Below are positions 24,215-32,997 of a stretch of 64,000 nt of DNA, piece after piece; positions within the stretch are counted from its first letter, which is position 1, and every line of letters starts with the position of its first letter. Location of the stretch: the NCBI GenBank assembly GCA_034927815.1, contig JAYFPK010000020.1, positions 148,472 to 212,471 of the forward strand, given 5' to 3'. A model generated the notes under the pieces. It saw only the letters and a list, made by a program, of their open reading frames with translations, had not been told where the DNA came from and searched no databases. The position numbers and the translations under genes are program-made. The DNA is from Limiplasma sp034927815 (GTDB taxonomy: Bacteria > Bacillota > Clostridia > Christensenellales > Aristaeellaceae).

Positions 24215-25762
24215 TTATTTGCCCAGCTTCTTGGCTGCTTCCGTAACGGCCTTCCAGCAGGCTTCGTATCCCTGGCTATTCCAAAGGGCCAGCTTTTCCT
24301 GATACAGCTCCTCCGTTGTCCTGTCGCTAGTATCACCCACCACCGAAGCCCAATCCTGGGTACGGGCGGTCATATCTACTTTTTCTGGCAGATCCAGAGC
24401 CGCGATCTCCCAGTCCAGGGCAGGATGCTTCCAGGTCGTGCTGCGGCGGTCATACTCCGCTTGGCACATGTCCCGAATCTCCTGGGGGATATTGGGATTG
24501 ATGTACTGCAATAGATCGCCGTTCCACTGGGCCAGATCCGCCAGGAATTCAGCGCCGGGGTACTTATCCTTTACTTGCAGCATCTTCCCCTGCTCGTTGA
24601 CAGGCAGCGTCAGCACGATATTGCCGTTTTCATCGTAGTGATAGTCCTCCCCTTCAAAGCCGAAGCTGACAAATTTCATGCCTTCCTCGGAATATAGGTA
24701 GTCCATGATGGAGAGGATGCGCGCCATCTTCTCGTCGCTGACGGTGGAGGGGATGTAGGTTTCCGACCAGTAGGACATCTCCTGGAACTGGTAGCAGCTC
24801 TCGCCCTCCAGGGGAACGATGGCCACGCTGTCAAAGAAGCTCTTGTCCGGCTGGGCCACGACCCAAAGATCATATACTTTCTTCACATGGGAGGGCGAAA
24901 CCTGTTTCAGCAGCACGCCAACGCGCCCATTGGCAAACAGCTGCTGCGCGTCGTTCACCGCGCGGGAGGCGAAATCCTGATCATAGAGCCCTTCCTTGAA
25001 CAGCGTGCGGTAGTAATCGATCAGCGGGATGGCGCTTGCCTCATAGCAGGCCATCTTCCACTCTTCGCCCTGCTTGACCCAGCGGTTGTCCGTATACCCA
25101 AAGGCGGGCAGGTTCATCCCGGTGAACGTGACGCCGTTGCTGGACATGGGGATGAGGCCTACGCTGTTGTCCCCGCTGGGGTTTCCGGTCTTGAAGGCTT
25201 CCAGCACGGCCTTGAGCTCTTCCGGGGTCTTGGGCATGGCAAGGCCCAGGGCCTCCAGCCAGTCCTTGCGGATGAGCATACCCCTGTCCATGGCCCAATA
25301 GGTGGGATCCATATAGGTCATGCGGGGCAGGAAATAATTCCGCCCGTCCTTTTGATAGGCCTTTACCTCAGGCAATTCGATGTACTTGGCAATGTTGGGA
25401 TATGCGGACAAATCCTCCGGCAGGGCGCGCACCACGCCGTCCTCGACCCAGGCCTGGTAGGTGCCGCTGCCCACCCAGTCGATGCCGCCGGTGATGTCCG
25501 GCAGGCTGCTGGAAGCCGCCCATACGTTCATCTTTTCCTGATACCCGTCCCAGCCGATGTTCATGGGGATAAAGGTAACGTTGAACTTTTCTTCCACAGT
25601 CCTGAGAATAGCATCCTTTTCCTTGCCTTCGGGGAACGAGTTTTCAATATCCCAAAGGGATACGGTCAGGTCCATATGTTCCAGGTCTTGCGCGGAGGCT
25701 GCGGCGGGGAGCAGCGAAACCGCCATCAGTGCCGCCAGAAGCAGTGCCAGCAACTTTTTCAT
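24215..25762 (-). CDS. Lpl-type ABC importer solute-binding protein
   Basis: A 515-residue exported binding protein of the long LplA type used for oligosaccharides. The signal peptide ends ASA|QD and has no lipobox cysteine. The mature part has DLTVSLWDIENSFPEGKEKD, FNVTFIPMNIGWDGYQEKMN, RKDWLEALGLAMPKTPEEL and SIMDYLYSEEGMKFVSFGFE, all typical of this class. The start has AGGAGGGACCC upstream. It follows the two permease genes, and no ATPase gene is present, as is usual for importers that share an MsmK-type ATPase encoded elsewhere. Confidence 0.9.
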   Translation of the reverse strand: MKKLLALLLAALMAVSLLPAAASAQDLEHMDLTVSLWDIENSFPEGKEKDAILRTVEEKFNVTFIPMNIGWDGYQEKMNVWAASSSLPDITGGIDWVGSGTYQAWVEDGVVRALPEDLSAYPNIAKYIELPEVKAYQKDGRNYFLPRMTYMDPTYWAMDRGMLIRKDWLEALGLAMPKTPEELKAVLEAFKTGNPSGDNSVGLIPMSSNGVTFTGMNLPAFGYTDNRWVKQGEEWKMACYEASAIPLIDYYRTLFKEGLYDQDFASRAVNDAQQLFANGRVGVLLKQVSPSHVKKVYDLWVVAQPDKSFFDSVAIVPLEGESCYQFQEMSYWSETYIPSTVSDEKMARILSIMDYLYSEEGMKFVSFGFEGEDYHYDENGNIVLTLPVNEQGKMLQVKDKYPGAEFLADLAQWNGDLLQYINPNIPQEIRDMCQAEYDRRSTTWKHPALDWEIAALDLPEKVDMTARTQDWASVVGDTSDRTTEELYQEKLALWNSQGYEACWKAVTEAAKKLGK

Positions 25763-25813
25763 AAAGGGTCCCTCCTTTTTTTGATATGCTGACCGGCGCG
25801 TGGCCGGCGAACA

Positions 25814-26722
25814 TCAGCTTTTGACCGCGCCCAGCATAATGCCCTTGGCGAAGTATTTCTGAACGAACGGGTAGATCAGCAATATGGGAACGGTGGCCAC
25901 GGTGACGGCGGCCATCTGCATGCCTGTTTTGTATACGGCGATGTTGGAATTCTTGAAGGAATTGGCGGTATCGTTGCCCAGGTCCAGCGTGGACTCTATG
26001 ACGATTTTTCGCAAAAGCATCTGAAGGGGCGTTAAGGCGGTTTTTTGCTGGATGAAGATCATCGCGTTCCACCATTCGTTCCAGAAGCCCACGGCGTAAA
26101 ACAGGGCGATGGTGGCCATGATGGGGGTGGAGATGGGGATGACGATCCGCAGCATGATGGTCAGCTCCCGGGCCCCGTCGATCCGGGCGGATTCCGGCAG
26201 GGACTCCGGGACGGTGCCGAAGTAGTTTTTCATGAGGATCATGTTGTACACGCTCAGGCATGAGGGCACCGTCATCACCAGCAGATTGTCCACAAGGCCC
26301 AGGTCCTTGAGCACCAAATACCAGGGGATGAGGCCGCCCCCAAAGTACATGGTGATCACAAACAGGGTCAGCAGAAAGGTGCGGCCCGGCAGGCTCTTTT
26401 TGGAAAAGGCGTACCCGGCGCAGGTGGTTACCGCCATGGCCAGGGCGGTGCCGAAAAAGGTGTTGAACACGCTGACGCCAAAGGAGCGGGTGAGCTTTAG
26501 GTCTGAAAAGATAATTTTGTAATTGGTCAGATCAAAGCCCTTGGGCCACAGGTAGAGCTGGCCGCCGGACACCTCTGCGAAGGGGGCAAAGGACATCAGC
26601 AGCATGTTGTAAAACGGGAAGACCATCACAAGGCACAGAAGGGTCAGCAAAGCATAAATCACCCAGTCGGCGATTGTGAACCTCCGGGGTAGGGACGTGG
26701 CTGCTCGGGTTTTTATGGTCAC
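25814..26722 (-). CDS. Lpl-type importer permease, LplC/YtcP-like
   Basis: A 302-residue permease with six hydrophobic segments. The EAA-type loop is LPESARIDGARELTIMLRI, and the C-terminus QKYFAKGIMLGAVKS is typical of LplC/YtcP. The assigned start is GTG 26722, but the strong AAAGGAGG is only 2 nt away, so the true start is uncertain; no better codon is visible. It lies 12 bp downstream of the partner permease. Confidence 0.88.
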   Translation of the reverse strand: MTIKTRAATSLPRRFTIADWVIYALLTLLCLVMVFPFYNMLLMSFAPFAEVSGGQLYLWPKGFDLTNYKIIFSDLKLTRSFGVSVFNTFFGTALAMAVTTCAGYAFSKKSLPGRTFLLTLFVITMYFGGGLIPWYLVLKDLGLVDNLLVMTVPSCLSVYNMILMKNYFGTVPESLPESARIDGARELTIMLRIVIPISTPIMATIALFYAVGFWNEWWNAMIFIQQKTALTPLQMLLRKIVIESTLDLGNDTANSFKNSNIAVYKTGMQMAAVTVATVPILLIYPFVQKYFAKGIMLGAVKS

Positions 26723-26734
26723 CGCCTCCTTTGC

Positions 26735-27724
26735 TTACATCAGGCCTTCTTCCCCGGCAAGCTTTGCCAGGAAATTTGCGGACAATAGCAGCGCGAAATT
26801 CCCCACGGACTTGAACAGCCCCGCCGCTACCGGCAAAGAGAGGTTTTGGCCCTTCTGGAACGCGTACCGGTAGATATAGGTGTCGATGATGTCCCCCTTT
26901 GCCAAGGTAAGCTCGTTCATCAGGTTGAAAACCTGATCAAACCCGGCGTTGAGGATGGAGCCGCACTGGAGGATCAGCATGATCACCACCGTGGGCTTGA
27001 TGGAGGGCCAGGTAATGTGCCAGCAGCATTGCCACCGGCTGGCTCCGTCGATGGTGGCCGCCTCATACAGCGTTGGGTCGATGCCGGAGATGGTCGCCAG
27101 GTAGATGATGGAGCCCCAGCCTACGCTTTTCCAAATGCTGGATAGGTACAGCATGGGCCGGAAGATGTCCGGGTTGGTGAGGAAGCCCACGGGCCTTCCC
27201 CCCAAAGAGCGGATCAGGATATTCACGGTCCCGTCGGACTGGAGCAGCAGCCGCATCAGGCTCACGATGAGCACCCAAGACAGGAAGTGGGAGAAGGTAT
27301 ACACCGTCTGATACACCCGCTTGAGCCTCAAATGGCGCATTTCATTCAGCAGCAGCGCCAAGAGGACGGGCATGGGAAACTCGAACACCAGCCTGCCGAA
27401 GCTGATAAAAACCGTGTTCCCAAGCGCGTTCCAAAAGTCGGACTTGCTCCATAGGCTCTGGAACCACTTCAGCCCCACCCACTCCATGTTGGCGATCTGC
27501 CCGAACAGGCGCAAAATGGGCCAGTCGCCCCAGGCGCTGGGGGTATTGAAGCGGAATTGCTTAAAGGCCATGACCACCCCGCCCATGGGGGCATAGGCAA
27601 AGACCAGAATGTAAACCAAAGCCGGAAGCAGCATCCAATAAAAGACACGGTGGGACCGTATCCGCTTTGCCAGCGCCGGGGAGGCCTGCGACCCGGCCCG
27701 CTTCCGTCCCGATGTTTGCGGCAT
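26735..27724 (-). CDS. Lpl-type importer permease, LplB-like
   Basis: A 329-residue permease with a long basic N-terminus and six hydrophobic segments: YWMLLPALVYILVFAYAPMG at the first, the EAA loop YEAATIDGASRWQCCWHITW, and a C-terminal VGNFALLLSANFLAK. ATG 27724 has AAAGGAG upstream. It is the first gene of the minus-strand glycan operon and is divergent from the PocR-AraC regulator. Confidence 0.9.
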   Translation of the reverse strand: MPQTSGRKRAGSQASPALAKRIRSHRVFYWMLLPALVYILVFAYAPMGGVVMAFKQFRFNTPSAWGDWPILRLFGQIANMEWVGLKWFQSLWSKSDFWNALGNTVFISFGRLVFEFPMPVLLALLLNEMRHLRLKRVYQTVYTFSHFLSWVLIVSLMRLLLQSDGTVNILIRSLGGRPVGFLTNPDIFRPMLYLSSIWKSVGWGSIIYLATISGIDPTLYEAATIDGASRWQCCWHITWPSIKPTVVIMLILQCGSILNAGFDQVFNLMNELTLAKGDIIDTYIYRYAFQKGQNLSLPVAAGLFKSVGNFALLLSANFLAKLAGEEGLM

Positions 27725-27764
27725 ACTGCTTCTCCTTTGACTTCCACTATACTTCTATGATTGC

Positions 27765-27851
27765 ATTATACAGGTTTCTGGATTGAATCATAGCAATATG
27801 TTCTAAAGTGGATAGAAAAATCTTCCACATATGGGTAAATCGTGCTATGAT
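27765..27851. promoter_or_regulatory. Divergent promoters, glycan operon and its regulator
   Basis: On the plus strand TTCCAC (27823-27828) and TATGAT (27846-27851) are 17 nt apart, a fair promoter for the regulator. On the minus strand a perfect TATAAT lies at 27770-27765 for the importer operon, with only a weak -35. This arrangement suits a regulator that controls the divergent operon. Confidence 0.5.
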
Positions 27852-27871
27852 GCCGTTATGGGGGGAGGAAT

Positions 27872-28753
27872 ATGAACAGTACCCTGAATATCGCCCGGCT
27901 CACGGACCTGCTGCAAAGCCTGCACCAGATCACCCACCTGACCATCTCCCTGTACGATACCCAGGGCACGGAAATCTATGTCTGCCAGGCGCGGAGCCCC
28001 TTCTGCGAGCTGATCCGCCGCCTGCCCCAAGGGCGTCAGCGCTGCATCGCCTGCGACCAGCGCACCGTTGACGCCCTTGCGCCGCCCTATGCGCCCGTGA
28101 AATACCGCTGCCACGCCGGGCTCATTGACTCCGTCATTCCCGTGGTGGACAACGGCAGGCTGATCGCCACCATTTTGGTGGGGCAGATTCTGGACGACAC
28201 ACCCCTGGAGAAGCAATGGGCGGATACCCGAAGGCGGTGCGCCTGGTACCCGGATGAAGCGCTGCTGAGGGAAGCCTTCCACCGACTGCCAAGGCTCAGC
28301 GAAAAGCAGACCCGGGCCTGCTACGACATCATCAACGCCTGCGTCAGCGACATCCGGCTGGAGGAGTTGATGAGGGCCAGCGCCCAGACCGACGCGCAAA
28401 GGCTGGAGCGCTACATCAGCGAACACTACGCCCAGCCCCTGACCCTGACCTCCCTCTCCCAAACGTTGACGGTGAGCAAGAGCAAGCTCTATCTGCTGGC
28501 AGCGGAAATCCAGCCGGGCCTTACCATCGGGGGCCTGATTACGGAAAAGCGCATTGCGGCAGCCAAGCAGCTTCTTTCAGCCTCCGACGTGACCGTGCGG
28601 GATGTGGCGGAGAGGGTGGGCATCCCTGATTACAATTATTTCGCCAAGGTATTCAAAAAGGCCGTTCACATGACGCCCTCCCAGTTCAAAAGGTCTGCCA
28701 AAAAAGCTGACGTCACTTCACAGAGGCGTCGGCTTCAGAGTGTTGACGAATAA
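27872..28753 (+). CDS. PocR-domain AraC-family regulator
   Basis: A 293-residue regulator. Residues 10-165 form a PocR-type sensor domain: HLTISLYDTQGTEIYVCQ, then the cysteine-containing CIACDQRTVD and YRCHAGLIDSVIPVV, and an ILVGQILDD motif. Residues 185-285 are an AraC two-helix-turn-helix domain: LTLTSLSQTLTVSKSKLYLL and VRDVAERVGIPDYNYFAKVF. The start has GGGGGGAGGAAT upstream. It is divergent from the Lpl-type importer and GH123-like operon and probably activates it when the sensor binds a sugar breakdown product. Confidence 0.88.
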   Translation: MNSTLNIARLTDLLQSLHQITHLTISLYDTQGTEIYVCQARSPFCELIRRLPQGRQRCIACDQRTVDALAPPYAPVKYRCHAGLIDSVIPVVDNGRLIATILVGQILDDTPLEKQWADTRRRCAWYPDEALLREAFHRLPRLSEKQTRACYDIINACVSDIRLEELMRASAQTDAQRLERYISEHYAQPLTLTSLSQTLTVSKSKLYLLAAEIQPGLTIGGLITEKRIAAAKQLLSASDVTVRDVAERVGIPDYNYFAKVFKKAVHMTPSQFKRSAKKADVTSQRRRLQSVDE

Positions 28754-28846
28754 GTATGCCTAAAGAGAGCAACACAAGGAATGAAAACGAGAGCATAGAA
28801 GATAGAAGGAGGAAGAGTTCCCGTTTGTGTGGTGTTTGGGATTGAA

Positions 28847-28869
28847 TGACCCCCTTTCCAAGGGGGTCA
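28847..28869 (+). terminator. Hairpin after the PocR-AraC gene
   Basis: TGACCCCCT (28847-28855) and AGGGGGTCA (28861-28869) form a perfect 9-bp stem with a 5-nt loop. No T run follows, so termination strength is uncertain. It lies near the junction back to phage DNA. Confidence 0.45.
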
Positions 28870-28965
28870 CACGGGAAAACTCAACGCACGGGGCTGCTTT
28901 GTTTTCATAGCCGCCCCTTTGTCATGAGGAAAGGGAGTAAAGCATGGATGCTTTGATAGCGGCTC

Positions 28966-29372
28966 ATGGCCCGCGCTCTGAAGGTGGCGGATGATACCAT
29001 CGCCAGGATGCAAACGGCGGTGGTCAATCTGCGGGTGGTCAACAGCGAGCTGGCGGTGCAGACTCAGCTCAGGGCCCCAAGGCGGACTACTTTGACGAGC
29101 TGGTCAGCCGGGGCGTGAACATCAACCTGCGCACCACCGCGAAGGCGCTGGAAGTGCGGGAGCAGGTCTTTGTGCCATTCCTTCTGGACCACAAATACCT
29201 GTACCGGGACAAGAAGGGCAAGCTGACCCCCTATGCCCAGTACAGCAACGATCTGTTTGTCACCAAGGAGTGCTATAACGAGAAAACCGAGTGGAGCGGG
29301 ACGCAAACGCTGGTCCCCCCCAAGGCCCGGGAGACGTTTTGCCTGCTTCTGACCGGGCTCAGAGCGCGATAG
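28966..29372 (+). pseudogene. Phage antirepressor fragment (KilA-C type), frameshifted
   Basis: The first frame (28966 onward) reads LKVADDTIARMQTAVVNLRV. Near 29075-29085 a one-base shift moves the sequence into the frame PKADYFDELVSRGVNINLRT, then FVPFLLDHKYLYRDKKGKLT and SGTQTLVPPKARETFCLLL before TAG. This is the C-terminal KilAC-type domain of phage antirepressors. The N-terminal BRO/ANT domain is absent. It sits just left of tail genes, an unusual place for a lysogeny-control gene. Confidence 0.75.
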
Positions 29373-29385
29373 GAGAGGGAGGGCT

Positions 29386-29784
29386 ATGGTTACATGCCAT
29401 CTGCGGGAAAAAACCTATCATGTGGATTTCATCTCCGGCCGGGCGCTCCGGGAAATTGAGCCCGCCGCGAAGATGTATGCCAAGGTGGTGAAGCTGTCGG
29501 AAATCGCGGCCAAGGGTGAGAAGATACAGGCGGAAGACCAGTTTTCTATCGTAAAGGCTATGGATGTGATGATTCCCTGGTTCTGCGTCCTGTTTGGGAA
29601 CCAGTTCGGGCCGGAGGAGGTGCTGGACAACTATCCCGCGGATCGCCTGATGTACGGTATCGCCCTGTCCATCATGGCTGTGCAGACCCAGGCCACGGAG
29701 GTGCTGGATGAGTTCCCTACGAAGGCGGCGCGGGAGGAAGCCCAGGTCACCATGGACGAGATGCTCCGGAAGGGCCAATTCTGA
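29386..29784 (+). CDS. Phage tail assembly chaperone (gpG-like)
   Basis: A 132-residue protein with site GGGAGGGCT before ATG. The sequence resembles the first tail assembly chaperone of phi13-type siphoviruses (TYHVDFISGRALREIEPAAK, MDVMIPWFCVLFGNQFGPEE). In related phages a frameshift near the end of this gene produces a longer gpGT fusion, and the follow-on segment is visible just downstream. The frame itself is intact, but the phage around it is not, so it is probably without function. Confidence 0.7.
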   Translation: MVTCHLREKTYHVDFISGRALREIEPAAKMYAKVVKLSEIAAKGEKIQAEDQFSIVKAMDVMIPWFCVLFGNQFGPEEVLDNYPADRLMYGIALSIMAVQTQATEVLDEFPTKAAREEAQVTMDEMLRKGQF

Positions 29785-29786
29785 CG

Positions 29787-29973
29787 CTGCATGACTTTAC
29801 CTACGCCACCTACAACTCCCTCTGGAAAGCGGGTGGCACATGAACGAGATCGGTACAATGGACATTCTGGGCTTTTTGCGCATCCGGGCTTGGGACGCGA
29901 AGCGTGAAAAGGTAAGGCTGGAGCCCAGGAAGGCTTACATAGATGATGTTTGGCCGGATTTGAAGTGGCGCTC
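29787..29973 (+). pseudogene. Tail chaperone second part (gpT-like), disrupted
   Basis: Directly after the chaperone stop, one frame reads LHDFTYATYNSLWKAGGT. A different frame continues from ATG 29840 as MDILGFLRIRAWDAKREKVR and YIDDVWPDLKW. These two pieces together match the usual C-terminal extension of tail chaperones of this type. Their frames do not join, so the gene is likely damaged, or one step uses a programmed shift. Confidence 0.55.
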
Positions 29974-29996
29974 ACCATTCAGTGGGCGCTTTTTGA

Positions 29997-31136
29997 TTGG
30001 AGGTGAGCCTGCGGGATCTGGTGGCATCGCTGTCCCTGAACAGCGACAATTTCACCCGAAACCTGAAAAGCATCCATAGCCAGACCCAGGAGGCGGAGTC
30101 CTCCCTCCGGCTTGCCGCGGCAGGGGAGGAGAAGTTCGAAAAGATCACGGAGGGCATGCAGGCCAGGATCAGCTCTCTGCAAAAGAAGCTGGAGTTGCAA
30201 AACAAGGCCGTGGAGCAGTATGGTCGGGCTTTGGCAGAAGCTGGAAAACAGCTATGCTAGGCAGGGCAGGCTTACCGGAGCGCTGGAGGAGGCCGCCCAG
30301 CGGCGACCCTCGCTGCCAACCTGATCACAGCCTTGGGAACGGCTATTACGGCGGAAGGCTTCCAGCCTGCCGGGGCAACCATCGCCCAAGGCCTGGGGGC
30401 GGGGATGACCGGGTACGACCATGCCACAGACGCTGGGACACTGACTGCCAACCTACAAACAGCCCTGGGTACGGCTCTGCCGGGAGACGCCCTTTCCGGC
30501 TTCGGCGCCGCGGCGGCAACCGGGCTGGCCAAGGCCATGTCCTCCTACTCCATGTCCGGCATGGGAAGCACGGTGGCGGCAAACGTCAAGACGGCTGTCT
30601 CCGCCAACCTCACTTCGTTTTCCCTTCGCTCCATTGGGATGAACGCCATGGCGGGCCTGACGGCGGGGATCAACGCGGGGCGGTCCGGCGTGGTGGCGGC
30701 CATGAAGGCGGCGGCCCAGGCCGCGGTCAGCGCGGCCAAAGCCACCCTGAAAATCAAGTCGCCCTCAGGCGTTTTCAGGGACGGTATTGGCCGGATGACC
30801 ATGCGGGGCTTCGGGGTAGGCGTGGCGCTGGAAAGTAAGGCCCGGGCCAGAACGGTATCCAACGCCGCCCGGTACTTGACGGATGCGGCACAGGGAGGAT
30901 CCATCTCCTCCTTTTCCAATGATAACCGCAGGACCTACAACAATACCAGCAGCGTGAACCTGTCCGGGAACACCTTTGTGGTGCGGGATGAGCAGGATAT
31001 CCGTTCGCTGGCCATGGAGATCGCCGCGCTCACACCAAGCGGCAGCAACGGGGAAGGGGGCTCAGGATGGCTTGATGCTGAAAAGGCGAAATGGTATACT
31101 GCTTATTGGGCTAAGCAACGGAAATTAGCCAAATAA
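29997..31136 (+). pseudogene. Phage tape measure gene with large internal deletion
   Basis: The N-terminal part (29997-30260) is typical of a tape measure protein: LVASLSLNSDNFTRNLKSIH followed by a coiled coil (ISSLQKKLELQNKAVEQYG). After about 30 bp the sequence jumps to the C-terminal part (30333 onward): alanine- and glycine-rich helices, AAVSAAKATLKIKSPSGVFR, and a terminal WLDAEKAKWYTAYW. Tape measures are normally many hundreds of residues long, so most of the centre is gone. A second frameshift near 31040 bypasses an older stop (RMA then TGA at 31073-31075). Confidence 0.8.
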
Positions 31137-31164
31137 GCGCTCATTAGAAGCCTTACGGGAGGAT

Positions 31165-31674
31165 ATGTCTTTGCCAGACCTGAAAATGACAAGCCCGGCA
31201 TTTGCCGAGGGCGGGTGGATTCCGCTGGAGAATACCGCGAGGGGAGCGGATCTCTCGCCGGAATTGCGGATTACAGGAATCGACGAGAGGGCGGTTTCTC
31301 TGGCAATCACCATGGACGATGCTTCCCACCCCCTTTTTCCGAATTATAACCATTGGGTGATATGGAATGTGCCCGTTCAGGAGCGGGTGCCCGCCGGGAT
31401 CCCGGCGGGAGCGTTGGTTTCCGTTTTGCCAGGGGCAATGCAGGGGATGGCATACGGCGGAAACAAGTACAAAGGCCCGAAGCCGCCGCTGAAAGCAATT
31501 CATTCCTATGTTTTTACCGTTTATGCTTTGGATTGCATAATTTCACTTTCGGCAAGTGGGCGGCGCAAAGACCTGTTCCAGCTGATGGAAGGCCATATCC
31601 TTCAAAAGGCTACGCTTGCCGGAAGGTTCCAAAGCGGACAAGAGAGCGGGAAGAAAACAAGCAAGCAGGCATAA
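31165..31674 (+). CDS. PEBP family (YbhB/YbcL-like) protein
   Basis: A 169-residue cytoplasmic protein of the phosphatidylethanolamine-binding/Raf-kinase-inhibitor-like family. The conserved ligand-pocket motifs are present: LSPELRITGIDERAVSLAIT, MDDASHPLFPNYNHWVIWNV and YGGNKYKGPKPPLKAIHSYV. ATG 31165 lies only 2 nt after GGAGG; TTG 31171 is better spaced and may be the true start. The function of bacterial members is poorly known. It is intact although it sits inside phage tail remnants, so it is either cargo or a host gene now next to them. Confidence 0.85.
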   Translation: MSLPDLKMTSPAFAEGGWIPLENTARGADLSPELRITGIDERAVSLAITMDDASHPLFPNYNHWVIWNVPVQERVPAGIPAGALVSVLPGAMQGMAYGGNKYKGPKPPLKAIHSYVFTVYALDCIISLSASGRRKDLFQLMEGHILQKATLAGRFQSGQESGKKTSKQA

Positions 31675-31688
31675 AGGGGTTGCTTTGA

Positions 31689-32105
31689 GTGAAGGTATTG
31701 ATCAGCGCGTGCTTATTGGGGCGGAACTGCAAGTATAATGGCGGAAACAACCTGAATCAAAAGGTCCATGATTTTTTGGAGGGGAAAGAAGTCATTGGGA
31801 TATGCCCTGAGGTACTGGGCGGATTGCCAACCCCTCGAAAACCGGCTGAACTGGTAAATGGGATTGCGACAACCGCAGATGGGGTGAGTGTTCACCAGGA
31901 ATTCCAAAAAGGCGTGGCGTTGGCGCTGGAGCGGATCGCGAAGGAAGAGATCGAGTGTGTCATTTTGCAATCCAGAAGCCCAAGCTGTGGGGTCAACCGG
32001 ATTTATGACGGCAGCTTTTCAGGCAAGCTGGTAAAGGGGCAAGGGCTTTTTGCCCAGGCATTGCGGGAAAAGGGGTACCGTGTAGTTGACGCGGAGGAAC
32101 TTTGA
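31689..32105 (+). CDS. DUF523/TudS-family protein, thiouracil desulfidase-like
   Basis: A 138-residue protein of the DUF523 family, whose studied members (TudS) use a [4Fe-4S] cluster to remove sulfur from 2-thiouracil. Conserved cysteines are seen at residue 8 (LISACLLGRNC), 39 (IGICPEVLGGLPTPR) and 100 (SRSPSCGVNRIY), which fit three-cysteine cluster binding. GTG 31689 has AAAGGGG upstream with good spacing. It lies 14 bp after the PEBP gene and is probably co-transcribed. The frame is intact. Confidence 0.85.
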   Translation: MKVLISACLLGRNCKYNGGNNLNQKVHDFLEGKEVIGICPEVLGGLPTPRKPAELVNGIATTADGVSVHQEFQKGVALALERIAKEEIECVILQSRSPSCGVNRIYDGSFSGKLVKGQGLFAQALREKGYRVVDAEEL

Positions 32106-32177
32106 TAGAAGAGATTTACACGGCATGTGCTGTCCTGATGGGACGGCACTTTTCTTATGCCTTGGAGGGGGTCGCCC

Positions 32178-32875
32178 ATGACAGACTGGTTTGAATGGAA
32201 CGGGACACGCTGCACCGCATACGGGATTCATGTGACGGCCCAGCCTGAGATCGTGAGAGCCCCGGAGAGAGGCACCTTCACCCCCGTCCCGGGCCGGGGC
32301 GGTTCCCTCACCACCCTGGAAGGAGAGGACGTTTATGATGATTTCATCCTGGGGGTGGAGTGCATCATCGAGAATCTGAACAGCCTGGACGCCATTTGCG
32401 GATGGCTCAGGGGAGAGGGGAAGGTCGCCTTCGCCAATCGGCAGGGCGGCTTTTATTTTGCCCGGGTTGTCAATCAGATCAGCTTTGAGCAAATCCTGCG
32501 GGGCAATCCCCACAGGAGATTCACCGTGAACTTCCGTTGCCAGCCCTTTTTCTATCTGACTGGGGTTCCCGATATCACTGTGACCAGCTCGGGAACAGTG
32601 GTGTGGAACCCCGGCAATGTATTCTCTGAGCCGGTTTTGCAGGTGACGCTGACCGGCAACGCCGGCATCGTCATCGGCGTGAGCTGTTTTGAACTGCTGG
32701 CGTTGCGGGTACGGTCACGGTGGACGCAACCCTCAAGGAAACGTGCATGAACTGCACCTCCCGGAACGGGAACATGAGCGGCGACTACCCGGCGCTTCTG
32801 GCCGGAAACCACATCGTTCCCTGGACGGGGGGCGTGAACAGGATCGTCATCACGCCTAACTGGAGAAGAGTGTAA
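32178..32875 (+). pseudogene. Phage distal tail protein (Dit), frameshifted
   Basis: ATG 32178 follows GGAGGGGGTCGCCC. The N-terminal domain is intact in type: WNGTRCTAYGIHVTAQPEIV, RGTFTPVPGRGGSLTTLEGE, NPHRRFTVNFRCQPFFYL. Near 32690 a frameshift breaks the C-terminal domain, whose proper sequence continues in another frame as GTVTVDATLKETCMNC and ends VNRIVITPNWRRV before TAA 32873-32875. In siphoviruses Dit is the hub joining tail tube and tip. Confidence 0.82.
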
Positions 32876-32894
32876 AAGAAAGGAGCCTATTGCC

Positions 32895-32997
32895 TTGATT
32901 TGCGTATTCGGACCTACTGCCACCGACTTCACCGCCCTTGGCCTGGGCGCCCTCACTCTTTCCTCCTGCACGGTGACGGAAAGCCTCAATGCCAGCC
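32895..32997 (+). pseudogene. 5' fragment of a phage tail-tip protein gene
   Basis: TTG 32895 lies 9 nt after AAGGAG. The first 34 codons read ICVFGPTATDFTALGLGALT and SSCTVTESLNAS, matching the start of tail-associated endopeptidase/Gp37-like proteins that follow Dit. The similarity then stops abruptly at about 32997, which marks the right end of the phage remnant. Confidence 0.65.
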
